Part shown: in pieces, positions 38,603-46,957 of the stretch
Position numbering within the stretch: the stretch's first letter is position 1
How the letters are laid out: each line of letters begins with the position of its first letter
Source of the DNA: DATAES01 sp963721305
GTDB taxonomy: Bacteria > Actinomycetota > Acidimicrobiia > Acidimicrobiales > JACDCH01
Assembly (NCBI GenBank): GCA_963721305.1
Contig: CAVRIR010000006.1
Location: 248,001-312,000, forward strand
Length of the DNA stretch: 64,000 nt
Reading direction: 5' to 3'
Translations under genes and position numbers: made by a program
The notes under the pieces: model-generated
The model's database searches: none
Seen by the model: the letters and a program-made list of their open reading frames with translations, nothing else
Told to the model about the DNA's origin: nothing

Positions 38603-38632
38603 AGTACGACTAACTTTAGTAGTACGCTGTAC
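38597..38632. promoter_or_regulatory. Large palindromic operator between DrrAB and TetR genes
   Basis: GTACATAGTACGACTAA (38597-38613) faces TTTAGTAGTACGCTGTAC (38615-38632), giving roughly 18-base arms with about three mismatches. The element fills the 33-base divergent gap and covers the ATPase start codon. It is almost certainly the binding site of the adjacent TetR protein and gives both autoregulation and pump control. Confidence 0.75.
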
Positions 38633-38635
38633 GGG

Positions 38636-39508
38636 ATGGCAAGCGATTTGTCGAAGGAGCAGCTCGGCGAGGCGCTGCGCGACCTCGTGGTCGAGAAGCT
38701 CGCGGAGAAAGCCGCCAAGAAGGATCGGTCCGCGGCGAAGGAGCGGTTCCGGGCGGAAGCCATCGACATCCTCACCGAGCGCATCCGCGCGCTGGATCCG
38801 TGGACCCGCGTGCCCCGCAGCAGCCGCCGGCCCCGCCTGTCACGCGAAGACCTCGCGGCGACGGCCTTGCGCATCGCCGACGCCGAGGGCATCGACGCGC
38901 TGTCGATGCGACGCCTCGCCAACGAGCTCGGCGTCGGGACGATGACGCTCTACCACTACGTCGAGACGAAGGACGAGCTGCTCGCTGTGGTCGTCGACGC
39001 GGTCATGGGCGAGGTCGTCGTTCCGGACGACGACTCGATCCCGAGCGATTGGCGCGAGGCGCTGCTCCTCATCGCCGGGCGAAGCCGCGCGTCGTTCGAA
39101 CGTCATCCGTGGTTGCTCGAGCTCATGGACGATCCGCCGCTCGGCCCCAACAGCGTTCGCCACATCGACCAATCGCTCCGCGCGGTCGCGGCGCTCGACG
39201 TTCCGCTCCGCGACAAGGTCGACATCGTGGCCGTCGTCGACGAATACGTCATCGGCTACTCCATGCAGGCGCGCAACAACGGTCCCGCGGCGATCCAGGA
39301 CGAGGACGGGTTCGTCAACTACATATCCGTCCTTCTCGAGACGGGCGCCTATCCGTACCTCGAGGCGTTGACCCACGAACGAGGCGTGCGCGACGTGTGG
39401 CGTGACGTCAACGACGCGTTCGCGGACGAAGAGCGGTTCGAGCGCAACCTTCGCCGCATCCTCGACGGCATGGAGCACAACCTGCCCGAAGGCAGCAGCT
39501 CGTCCTGA
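38636..39508 (+). CDS. TetR-family regulator of the adjacent ABC pump
   Basis: The 290-residue protein has a Lys/Glu-rich N-terminal extension of about 60 residues. A TetR HTH follows (LSREDLAATALRIADAEG, then MRRLANELGVGTMTLYHYV) and a C-terminal domain of the tetracycline-repressor type. It is divergent from DrrAB, the classical arrangement of a local repressor. The ATG follows the operator directly, so its mRNA has almost no leader. The ligand is unknown. Confidence 0.93.
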   Translation: MASDLSKEQLGEALRDLVVEKLAEKAAKKDRSAAKERFRAEAIDILTERIRALDPWTRVPRSSRRPRLSREDLAATALRIADAEGIDALSMRRLANELGVGTMTLYHYVETKDELLAVVVDAVMGEVVVPDDDSIPSDWREALLLIAGRSRASFERHPWLLELMDDPPLGPNSVRHIDQSLRAVAALDVPLRDKVDIVAVVDEYVIGYSMQARNNGPAAIQDEDGFVNYISVLLETGAYPYLEALTHERGVRDVWRDVNDAFADEERFERNLRRILDGMEHNLPEGSSSS

Positions 39509-39509
39509 T

Positions 39510-39622
39510 CATTCTGGGTCGGCTGAGCCACCGATCCGGTGGCTCAGCGATCACAGAATCCGACGTTCGCGGTTCTGTGCTGGCCCAGCCACCGCAATCG
39601 GTCGGTCAGACATCAATGTGAG
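39510..39622. repeat. 113-bp interspersed intergenic repeat, copy 2 (inverted relative to copy 1)
   Basis: It starts one base after the TetR stop codon. Its reverse complement aligns without gaps to 25074-25186. It contains the perfect stem CTGAGCCACC/GGTGGCTCAG around a GATCC loop and keeps the CGTCGGATTCTGTGA block of copy 1 in reverse orientation. It could terminate the TetR transcript. Confidence 0.8.
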
Positions 39623-39680
39623 TGGCACGGACTGGAGGCGCGCTGCATGAACGGGCGCCGCGAGCGGCTATGAACGAGGT

Positions 39681-40559
39681 GTGGCCCTGACACCGAATTC
39701 AGTCGTGCAGCTCACGGGCGAGTCCGGCATCCGGCTCGCGGCCGATGTCGGCGGGCCGGTCGACGGTCCGACCGTCGTCCTCCTTCACGGCGGCGGCCAG
39801 ACCCGCCACTCCTGGCGGGGCACCTGGCAGCTCCTCGTCGAGCGGGGTTGGCGCGCGCTGTCCGTCGACCTACGTGGTCACGGTGACAGTGAGTGGGCGA
39901 AGGACGGCGACTACTCCCACCAGGCGTTCGCGGCCGATGTCCTCGCGATCGCGACGTCGCTCTCCCAGCCGCCGGTGCTCGTCGGCGCGTCGCTCGGCGG
40001 ACTTGCGTCGTTGCTCGCGATCACCGGGTCACCGGTTCAGGAGGACACGGCTCGGGCTCTCATCCTCGTCGACATCGCGCACCGGATCGAGGTGTCCGGC
40101 CGCGAGCGAATCGGCGCGTTCATGACGACCAACATCGACGGCTTCGCCTCGCTCGATGATGCGGCAGACGCCATCGCGGCGTACAACCCGCACCGCCCCC
40201 GCCCGTCCGACCTGAGCGGCCTCGCCAAGAACCTGCGTCAACGTGAGGACGGGCGATGGGTGTGGCACTGGGATCCCACTTTCGTGACCGGCAAGTTCGG
40301 CTCCGCTGACGAGACGCGATCCGACACGATCGGACAGGACCGTCTCGACGCCGTGGTCGACACGTTGCACGTCCCGACGCTCCTCGTGCGTGGGCGGAGC
40401 AGCGACCTGTTGAGCGAGGAGGGCGCGCAGGAGTTCCTGCAGCGTGTGCCCCACGCGGAGTTCGCCGACGTCGCCGGCGCCGGTCACATGGTCGCCGGTG
40501 ATCGCAACGAGATCTTCAACCGGGCGATCCTCGATTTCCTCGAACGCCACCGCACCTGA
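39681..40559 (+). CDS. Alpha/beta hydrolase
   Basis: The 292-residue protein has the oxyanion region VVLLHGGGQTRHSW, nucleophile elbow GASLGG and likely His in GAGHMVAGD; the acid is probably Asp in RGRSSDLLS. It is a soluble esterase or C-C hydrolase-like enzyme of unknown substrate. The start is GTG at 39681. An out-of-frame ATG at 39670 opens a six-codon frame that overlaps this start. Confidence 0.9.
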   Translation: MALTPNSVVQLTGESGIRLAADVGGPVDGPTVVLLHGGGQTRHSWRGTWQLLVERGWRALSVDLRGHGDSEWAKDGDYSHQAFAADVLAIATSLSQPPVLVGASLGGLASLLAITGSPVQEDTARALILVDIAHRIEVSGRERIGAFMTTNIDGFASLDDAADAIAAYNPHRPRPSDLSGLAKNLRQREDGRWVWHWDPTFVTGKFGSADETRSDTIGQDRLDAVVDTLHVPTLLVRGRSSDLLSEEGAQEFLQRVPHAEFADVAGAGHMVAGDRNEIFNRAILDFLERHRT

Positions 40560-40640
40560 ATCGTCATGCCTGAATCGTCACGTTTCGCGCGCAGAGGCTG
40601 ACGTTCTGTGCCCTTAGGCCGGTCGCGTTGCAATGGACCC

Positions 40641-40663
40641 AAGCGAGTCAGACATACTGTTCG
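40641..40663 (+). promoter_or_regulatory. Possible regulatory element with GACATACT core
   Basis: This is the second copy of the element seen at 7781-7803. It lies 37 bases before the GTG start of the next gene. Similarity is strongest over TCAGACATACT and the trailing GTG. Confidence 0.3.
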
Positions 40664-40700
40664 TGCCTGGGCGGAGGCGGATGTCGTCTGGAGGTCCTGC

Positions 40701-41717
40701 GTGGACGCTGCCGAGCTCGAAACCCTCACGAAAGACCTGTCCATCGAGGCCGACGCGTCGGCTGGGCAGCGTTTCCGTGTCGCGGCCGCGCAGCTCTCTG
40801 CAGACGGCCTCGACAACAGCACCCGTCGCGCCGACGCCGCCGACGCCGCCCGGCTGCTGATCTCTCTGGCGCTCAGCGGCGCGACCGACGAGGTCGCCGA
40901 GCTGCTGGCGCCCGACCCCGACATCACGGACAACACGTGGACCGTGTCGTGCTACGAGATCGGTGGGCTCACTCCGGTCGCGGTTCGGGCGTTCGACGAT
41001 GTGGTCGAGGCCGTGGTCACGCTGTCGGCATGCCCGGACGAAGCGCACGCCGCCGCCGAGCTCGTGGTGTCGAACGAAACCGGCATGCGCTGGACGGCCC
41101 TGTGGCGGACGGACCACCACGTCTCTTTCCAGCTGCCAACCGACGAGACCGCGGAAGCCGTCGACGGTGCTACCGACCTCGATGGTCCGCTGACCCGGTG
41201 GCGCGCGCTGCTCGGTGCGTGGTCGAGTAGCGAGCCGGCCGCGCTGGCGCGTGCCGCACACCCGTCATGGACCGGGCACCCGCAGCTCACGCTCGTCGAT
41301 CTCACGTCGGCTTCCGACGAGACTGACGTGCCGGACGATGCGACCCACGAACCTTCGATCGGTCGAGCTGTGGCCCGTGGGGCGGCCGAGACGCGTCTGA
41401 CGCACGTCGAGCGCCGGCTCGAAGGAATCGAGTCGGCATTGAACGATCTCAATCTCACGCTGCAAACGTTCGCGACCGACGTCGACCGCCACGACGACGA
41501 GTCGACTGCGGTGATCGAGCAGGCGATCGATGTTCGCTTCCAGGCGTTGTCGAACGTCGTGCGCAACTCGCTGAACGAGCTCGGCGCGCAACTCGTCGAC
41601 GAGACGGCACGCTCGACGCGCGACATCGAAGCCGCGTTGCGCGAGGAGACCGGGACCGTCCTCATGGGCCTCCGGGCCAGACCCGACACCTCGGACGCCT
41701 TCGACATGCGTCGCTGA
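40701..41717 (+). CDS. Hypothetical protein with C-terminal coiled coil
   Basis: The 338-residue soluble protein has an N-terminal half that is helical and alanine-rich. A central part contains SCYEIGGLTPVAVRAFDD, and a C-terminal region (about 240-330) has heptad-like LTHVERRLEGIESALNDL typical of a coiled coil. I chose the GTG at 40701 because GGAGG lies 6 bases upstream. No signal peptide or membrane helix is seen. The family is not recognised; a structural or sensory role is possible. Confidence 0.72.
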   Translation: MDAAELETLTKDLSIEADASAGQRFRVAAAQLSADGLDNSTRRADAADAARLLISLALSGATDEVAELLAPDPDITDNTWTVSCYEIGGLTPVAVRAFDDVVEAVVTLSACPDEAHAAAELVVSNETGMRWTALWRTDHHVSFQLPTDETAEAVDGATDLDGPLTRWRALLGAWSSSEPAALARAAHPSWTGHPQLTLVDLTSASDETDVPDDATHEPSIGRAVARGAAETRLTHVERRLEGIESALNDLNLTLQTFATDVDRHDDESTAVIEQAIDVRFQALSNVVRNSLNELGAQLVDETARSTRDIEAALREETGTVLMGLRARPDTSDAFDMRR

Positions 41718-41768
41718 CCGCGACGGCACAGGGAACACGCCGGGGCGTCCGCTGACCTGCTGAGCGGG

Positions 41769-41960
41769 GTGGTTGACTGGCGCGGCCATGGTCGTCGTGC
41801 TGGCCACGACCGTGCGTGCACCGCCGGCACGCAAACCGGGTGGACTTCGTCGCCGCTCATCGACCTCGCCGCCCTCCAACGCGGCACCGTCGAACCCGAC
41901 GAACTGTGCGACACCGCCGGTCCCGCACCCCGCCGCGCCTCGAACACATGTTCGATTGTA
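41769..41960 (+). pseudogene. Possible remnant of a DUF222/13E12-type HNH endonuclease gene
   Basis: In this otherwise empty 285-base gap one frame reads IDLAALQRGTVEPDELCDTAG. This resembles the internal LAALxRGxVExxELCEIAG block of actinobacterial DUF222-HNH proteins. No start, HNH motif or flanking homology is visible, so it is at best a fragment. The rest of 41718-42002 shows nothing else I can name. Confidence 0.3.
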
Positions 41961-42002
41961 GCCGGCCACCGACCAACCACAACCGAAAATCTGCAGCTCT
42001 TT

Positions 42003-42893
42003 TCAACGGGACGAGACTCCCAGCACCCGGAGCTTGTGCCATGAGCGTTCGACGATCAGCGGATACGTATGGAGGTAGTACGGCAGCGCAGCACACGCCT
42101 GGTTGATCGCCGCGCCGCGACTCCGGGCCAGCGTCGCGTCGTCGACGCCCAACGCACGCAAGAACTCGTCCCGCGACTTCTCGTCGAACAACGGCGACCA
42201 CACCACCTGCACGTCAACGGCCGGGTCGCCTGCGCAGGCAGATCCCCAGTCCACGAGGCCCGACAGGTGACCGTCGCGCACCAGGCAGTTGCCTTCCAGA
42301 TCACCGTGCACCCACACCGGTGGACCGTCGTATGGCGGCGCTGCGAGCGCGTCCTCCCAGACCGCGAGCGCCGAGTCCGAGTCGATCAAGTGACTCCCTC
42401 CTTCGATGGCGCGGCGCGTCGGGCCGTCGTAGTCCTCGAGCGGTCGAGCCCGATTCCGTGCCGGCGGCGCGTCGCCGGCCGGAATCCGCTGCAACGCCGA
42501 CACGACACGCGCCACCTCGAGCGCGAACTCGACCGGATCATCCATACGTTCCATCGACGCGCCCTCGCCCGGCAACCATCGATGGACCGCCCATCGGTAC
42601 GGATAGCCCTCCCCCGGCTCACCAACGGCGACCGGGTCGGGAACCGCAACGGGCAGGTGCGGCCCGAGCCGAGGCAACCACGTCGCCTCGCGGTCCACTT
42701 GGCCGGCAGCGGCCTCGATGCGTGGAAGGCGAACGACGAGATCGTCGCCCAACCGCCAGATCGCGTTGTCGGTCCCCCACGGTTCGACGACGTGCAACGG
42801 TCGGTCACCGAGATGCGGAAGCTGCGCGGCCAACAACCGACGGACGAGCGCATCGTCGACGTCAACCTCGTGCTCGTGCATCCGAAACGCCAC
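42003..42893 (-). CDS. Aminoglycoside phosphotransferase-family kinase
   Basis: The 296-residue APH-fold kinase has the catalytic loop HGDLEGNCLV (Asp in HGD) and metal motif VDWGSACAGDPAVD. The N-terminal nucleotide region includes WGTDNAIWRLGDDLVVRLPR. Members may phosphorylate aminoglycosides, macrolides or metabolites, and the context does not decide. The start may be the ATG at 42893 or the one four codons later (MHEHEVDVDD). Confidence 0.88.
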   Translation of the reverse strand: MAFRMHEHEVDVDDALVRRLLAAQLPHLGDRPLHVVEPWGTDNAIWRLGDDLVVRLPRIEAAAGQVDREATWLPRLGPHLPVAVPDPVAVGEPGEGYPYRWAVHRWLPGEGASMERMDDPVEFALEVARVVSALQRIPAGDAPPARNRARPLEDYDGPTRRAIEGGSHLIDSDSALAVWEDALAAPPYDGPPVWVHGDLEGNCLVRDGHLSGLVDWGSACAGDPAVDVQVVWSPLFDEKSRDEFLRALGVDDATLARSRGAAINQACAALPYYLHTYPLIVERSWHKLRVLGVSSR

Positions 42894-42935
42894 GGACGCC
42901 AGCCTGATCGCGCCGACATCCGCGCGTCGAAGGAG

Positions 42936-43220
42936 TTAGAGGCCGCGTCGCTCTCGCATTCGCGCCGCGAACTGCTCGCGCCGCTGCATCCGCCACGTCC
43001 GGCGGCGATGCCACTGGACGAGCATGGCGACACGTAGGCCCGCCATCACCAGGAGGATGGCCCCGATCACCACCCATCCGTTGGCCAACAAAACGACGCC
43101 GAGCACTGCGCCCAGTCCGACGAGCAACGCGCGCAGCATCATGAACCCGTTGCCCCGAGGCGGGGGTCCGACAGGTTGAGGCGGTGGGGGCGCTTGCGGC
43201 GCGGTCACAGGTTGTTCCAT
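42936..43220 (-). CDS. Small two-helix membrane protein
   Basis: The 94-residue protein has a Pro-rich N-terminus, two membrane helices (about 27-47 and 49-68) and a very basic C-terminus (HRRRTWRMQRREQ). It is divergent from the DUF2207 gene and about 100 bases from it. The basic tail should stay in the cytoplasm. Function is unknown. Confidence 0.72.
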   Translation of the reverse strand: MEQPVTAPQAPPPPQPVGPPPRGNGFMMLRALLVGLGAVLGVVLLANGWVVIGAILLVMAGLRVAMLVQWHRRRTWRMQRREQFAARMRERRGL

Positions 43221-43320
43221 GGCTCCACGGTGACGCTGGATTGTGATGACTGCGTGATGGTCCGGCTACCGCTGCTCGCACCGCACGCACCGCACGCATC
43301 GAGCCGTCCGACGTGGGAAG

Positions 43321-45174
43321 GTGGACGCCTTGCTGGTGGGGATCGAACGCTCGCAGGCCGCGGCCACCCTGGGTTTCGCCGCGGCCGGGGCTCTGGCCGT
43401 CTGGTTCATCGTGGTCGCGCTGCTGGCCGCGGCGACGCGCACCAAGCGACCCGAACCACAGCCCGCGGGTCTGGAGCTCGGGGGGGATGAGCCGCCGGCG
43501 GTCGTCAGCTTGCTGGCCAGCGGGTGGAAGGTGCACGGCGAGGCCATGTCGTCGACGCTCGTCGACCTCGCGGCGAGGCACGTCGTCAGCTTCGAGCGCG
43601 AACCGGACAGTCATCTGAACGTTCGACTCGGTCAGTCCAGCGTCGACCTGACGCCGTACGAGAAGAAGGTGCTCGACCTCGTGCGACGCGAGGCGACGAA
43701 CGGCGTTGTTCCGGTGGAGGCGTTGACGCTCGGCACAGAGGACAACGCACGGTCGTTCCAGAAGTCCTTCGGCAAGGCGGTGATCGCGGACGCGCGCGAC
43801 CGCGGCCTCTCACGGGCGCGCTGGAGCGCGGCGATGACGACACTCGTCGGCGTCGTCGCACTCGCCCCTGCCCTACTCGCGGCCGGCGCGATCGTCGCGT
43901 TGCCGGACGCGCACAACACTGCGAGCACCAGCAGCGGCAACGACGATCCTGTCGGCGCGTTCATCGGCGCCGCCGTCATTGCGTGGGTCGCGCTCATGGC
44001 GTTGTTCCGGAAGTTGCGCGCGGAACGGGACACCGCCAAAGGACTCGAGGTCGCGGGACGTTGGCTCGGCTTGCGCGAGAACTTGCTCGCGGACGGCACG
44101 TTCCCATCCCTCCCGCCGACGGCTGTCGCGATCTGGGATCGCTATCTGTCCTATGCGGTCGCGCTCGGTGTCGCCGCGACGACCGAGCGATCGATTCCGC
44201 TCGGCGCCGAGTCGGACACCGAGGCGTGGAGCGCCGTCGGCGGGGGCTGGCGGATCGTGCGCGTGCGTTACCCGCAGCGTGTTCCACCCGGCTGGGGCCG
44301 ACCGCCGTGGAAGATCGTCTTCGCCGGACTGTTGAGCGTCGCCGGTTCGGCGGCGATCGCGTGGTTCCTGCTCCCGGTCATCTATCAGGCGCAAGCCGAC
44401 GTCCTGAAGGACGCAACCGCACAGGACCATCGCATCGCCTTGGCGGTCGGACTCGGCATCGCTGCGGTCGGTTTCGTGCTCGCAGCGGTGTTCCTGCGCG
44501 GGCTCTGGATGCTGGGTATCGGCTTCGCAGACGTGGGCCGCGGCCGGTGGATCGAAGGTCGCGTGCTGCGCGTCCGCTTCCGCGACAAGCGGACGTACGT
44601 GGCCGTCGACGACGGCACGGCGGCACACGTCGCGGCGTGGGTGTCGCCCATCGCGGCACGCCAAGGCACCGATGTCCGCATCCGCGTCGCCACCCACGCG
44701 GGCTACGTGCGCCAGATCGAGGTGACCAGCGAGGGTGCCGCGGATCAGGTCGCCGAGGAGCCACTCGGCGACCTCTTCAGCGGATCCGCAGCCTCGTCCG
44801 CAACGCCGCTGGAGCTCGACGCGGCGTGGGTCTCGTCGCTCGCCGGCGTCCCACTGCAGGCGGCCGCGGGCGCGCGCCTGCAGGGTCCGCATGGACTCGT
44901 CGTCGGCGGCGTGACGGTCGCTGCGGGCGCGACCGCAGCGTTCCAGCTCGTGAACCGCATGCCGTCCGTCGCCCGCGAGGATGTCGCAGGCCTGGGCGAC
45001 GAGGCGGCGAAGATCCGACCGATCAGCGGGATCGCGGCGCGAGTCGGCGACCGAGGCGTCCTGGTGTTCGTCCGCGGCGGGAACCTGGAAGACGCGAAGC
45101 GCTACGAGGTCGCTACGGCGATCGCAAAGTGGGCGCTCAGCGCTTCAACACCGCAGCCCTCCGCGACCGCCTGA
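43321..45174 (+). CDS. DUF2207-like predicted membrane protein
   Basis: The 617-residue protein has an N-terminal helix (about 15-38), a soluble segment with LTPYEKKVLDLVRREATNG, central helix pairs (about 165-230 and 325-400) and a C-terminal soluble domain. The layout matches the C-terminal part of DUF2207 proteins, which usually have a signal peptide and beta domain that are absent here. The start is GTG. The role is unknown; such proteins are often linked to envelope functions. Confidence 0.75.
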   Translation: MDALLVGIERSQAAATLGFAAAGALAVWFIVVALLAAATRTKRPEPQPAGLELGGDEPPAVVSLLASGWKVHGEAMSSTLVDLAARHVVSFEREPDSHLNVRLGQSSVDLTPYEKKVLDLVRREATNGVVPVEALTLGTEDNARSFQKSFGKAVIADARDRGLSRARWSAAMTTLVGVVALAPALLAAGAIVALPDAHNTASTSSGNDDPVGAFIGAAVIAWVALMALFRKLRAERDTAKGLEVAGRWLGLRENLLADGTFPSLPPTAVAIWDRYLSYAVALGVAATTERSIPLGAESDTEAWSAVGGGWRIVRVRYPQRVPPGWGRPPWKIVFAGLLSVAGSAAIAWFLLPVIYQAQADVLKDATAQDHRIALAVGLGIAAVGFVLAAVFLRGLWMLGIGFADVGRGRWIEGRVLRVRFRDKRTYVAVDDGTAAHVAAWVSPIAARQGTDVRIRVATHAGYVRQIEVTSEGAADQVAEEPLGDLFSGSAASSATPLELDAAWVSSLAGVPLQAAAGARLQGPHGLVVGGVTVAAGATAAFQLVNRMPSVAREDVAGLGDEAAKIRPISGIAARVGDRGVLVFVRGGNLEDAKRYEVATAIAKWALSASTPQPSATA

Positions 45175-45183
45175 CCCCCGCGG

Positions 45184-45960
45184 TCACCGAGACAGCGTCG
45201 CGATGACGTAGTCGCTCGTCATGCGAAGCCCGGACGGATCCTCGTTGGCCGCGGCCACGATCGCGCCGGACTTCCGGCGGAGCTCGGCCGTCTCGTCCGG
45301 ACCGATGAGTTGCGCGGCCTCGAGCCACATCGGATGGTGACGGAACTCTGCGTCGACGAAGGCGTCACTCGACACACTCGTGAACGCGAGTTGTGCATCC
45401 GTGGTCTCGACTTCGAAACCGTGCGGTCCGAACAGTTGAACCAACGCGTCGATGTCGAACCACGCAACCGGCGGCGGTCCGGGCGCGGGCGCGGCACCGG
45501 TGGCGCGTGCAACCGCTTCGACGCGGAGCCGCACGATCTCGGTAAGCGGGCCGTAGGGACGCCAGGCGGACAGCACGATCCGTCCTGTCGGCGTCGCAAC
45601 ACGCGCGAGCTCGCGCGCCGCGGCGACCGCATCGGGAGCGAAGATCACGCCGAACACGGAGACGATCACGTCCGCTGAGGCATCCGGCAATGGCATCAAG
45701 TCCGCGACACCGTCGACGAAGGTCGCGTCGACGCCGGCGGTCGCGGCACGCGCCCTCGCGACGTCGAGCAACCGTGCCGCGGGATCGACACCGGTGACAC
45801 GCGCGCCACGCGCGGCCGCGAGCAACGCAGCATTGCCGTCACCGCAGCCGACATCGACGACCCGCTCACCGCGGCGGATCTGCGCCGCGTCGACGACGCG
45901 CTCGGCCACCGGCGCCAGCTGCGCGCCGACCTGCTCGTAGCAACCCACGCTCCAGTCCAT
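45184..45960 (-). CDS. SAM-dependent methyltransferase
   Basis: The 258-residue class I methyltransferase has motif I VVDVGCGDGNAALLAAARG, the acidic motif II end GVDPAARLL and the post-motif PLPDASADVIVS, as in the UbiE/type 11 group. It is cytoplasmic with a small-molecule substrate that is not identifiable. The ATG at 45960 gives the normal family N-terminus. A 16-bp palindrome lies in the divergent gap to the hydrolase gene. Confidence 0.92.
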   Translation of the reverse strand: MDWSVGCYEQVGAQLAPVAERVVDAAQIRRGERVVDVGCGDGNAALLAAARGARVTGVDPAARLLDVARARAATAGVDATFVDGVADLMPLPDASADVIVSVFGVIFAPDAVAAARELARVATPTGRIVLSAWRPYGPLTEIVRLRVEAVARATGAAPAPGPPPVAWFDIDALVQLFGPHGFEVETTDAQLAFTSVSSDAFVDAEFRHHPMWLEAAQLIGPDETAELRRKSGAIVAAANEDPSGLRMTSDYVIATLSR

Positions 45961-46011
45961 GGAGGCCCGAGCGTAGGGAACAACGTGTGAACAGTCATCG
46001 AAATGGCGACT

Positions 46012-46027
46012 GATCGCACGTGCGATC
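46012..46027. promoter_or_regulatory. Perfect 16-bp palindrome in a divergent promoter region
   Basis: GATCGCACGTGCGATC is fully symmetric and lies between the methyltransferase (start 45960) and hydrolase (start 46066) genes. It is a good candidate binding site for a dimeric regulator acting on both, but no regulator gene adjoins. Confidence 0.45.
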
Positions 46028-46065
46028 CCTTTCGGGCGGACGAAGGAACGGCTAGGACATGGGTC

Positions 46066-46935
46066 ATGGCCAAGAAGAGCGCAGACGTCGACGATCGGAC
46101 CGTCACGAAGGACGAGTTGAAGCAGATCGATCGGGCGAACAGTTCCGGCAAGCAGCCGGTCGTGTTCGTGCACGGGCTGTGGTTGCTGCCGAGCAGTTGG
46201 GATCGGTGGGCGAAGCTCTACGAGGCTGCGGGGTACACCGCCGTCCGTCCGGGCTGGCCGGACGATCCCGACACGGTCGAGCAGGCGAAGGAGCATCCGG
46301 ATGTCTTCGCCCGGAAGTCTGTCGGGCAGATCGCCGACCACTTCGAGGCGGTCGTCAAGAAGCTCGACCGCAAGCCAGCCGTGGTCGGCCACAGCTTCGG
46401 CGGGTTGCTCGCGCAGATCCTCGCCGGCCGGGGTGTGTCTGCAGTGTCCGTGGCGATCGATCCCGCACCGTTCCGGGGTGTGCTTCCGCTTCCGATCTCC
46501 GCGCTGCGATCGGCGTCGCCGGTGTTGCGCAACCCTGCGAACCGCCACCGCGCCGTGCCGCTCACGTACGAGCAATTCCACTACGGCTTCGCCAACGCGC
46601 TCGAGGAGGACGAGGCCAGGGCGCTGTACGAGAAGTTCGCGGTGCCGGGATCGGGTGAACCGATCTTCCAAGCCGCGGCCGCGAACCTGAACCCGTGGAC
46701 GGAGGCCAAGGTCGACAGCAAGAACCCCGACCGCGGCCCCCTGTTGATCATCGCGGGCGAGCTCGACCACACCGTGCCGTGGGCGGTCGCGAACGCGTCC
46801 TACAAGCGAGAGAAGCGCAACCCGGGCGAGACCGAGATCGTCGAGATGAAGGGTCGCGGCCACTCGCTGATCATCGACAACGGCTGGCGCGAGGTTGCCG
46901 AAACCGCGCTCGCCTTCATCAAGCGCCACGTCTGA
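46066..46935 (+). CDS. Alpha/beta hydrolase
   Basis: The 289-residue protein has FVHGLWLLPSSWDRW, nucleophile GHSFGG, acid Asp in GELDHTVPW and His in GRGHSLI. The cap region is short. The ATG at 46066 (MAKKSADVDD) was chosen; the longer frame before it covers the palindrome. The substrate is unknown; the fold is shared by esterases and epoxide hydrolases. Confidence 0.9.
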   Translation: MAKKSADVDDRTVTKDELKQIDRANSSGKQPVVFVHGLWLLPSSWDRWAKLYEAAGYTAVRPGWPDDPDTVEQAKEHPDVFARKSVGQIADHFEAVVKKLDRKPAVVGHSFGGLLAQILAGRGVSAVSVAIDPAPFRGVLPLPISALRSASPVLRNPANRHRAVPLTYEQFHYGFANALEEDEARALYEKFAVPGSGEPIFQAAAANLNPWTEAKVDSKNPDRGPLLIIAGELDHTVPWAVANASYKREKRNPGETEIVEMKGRGHSLIIDNGWREVAETALAFIKRHV

Positions 46936-46957
46936 GACGGAAGCCTGAGGACTCCGC

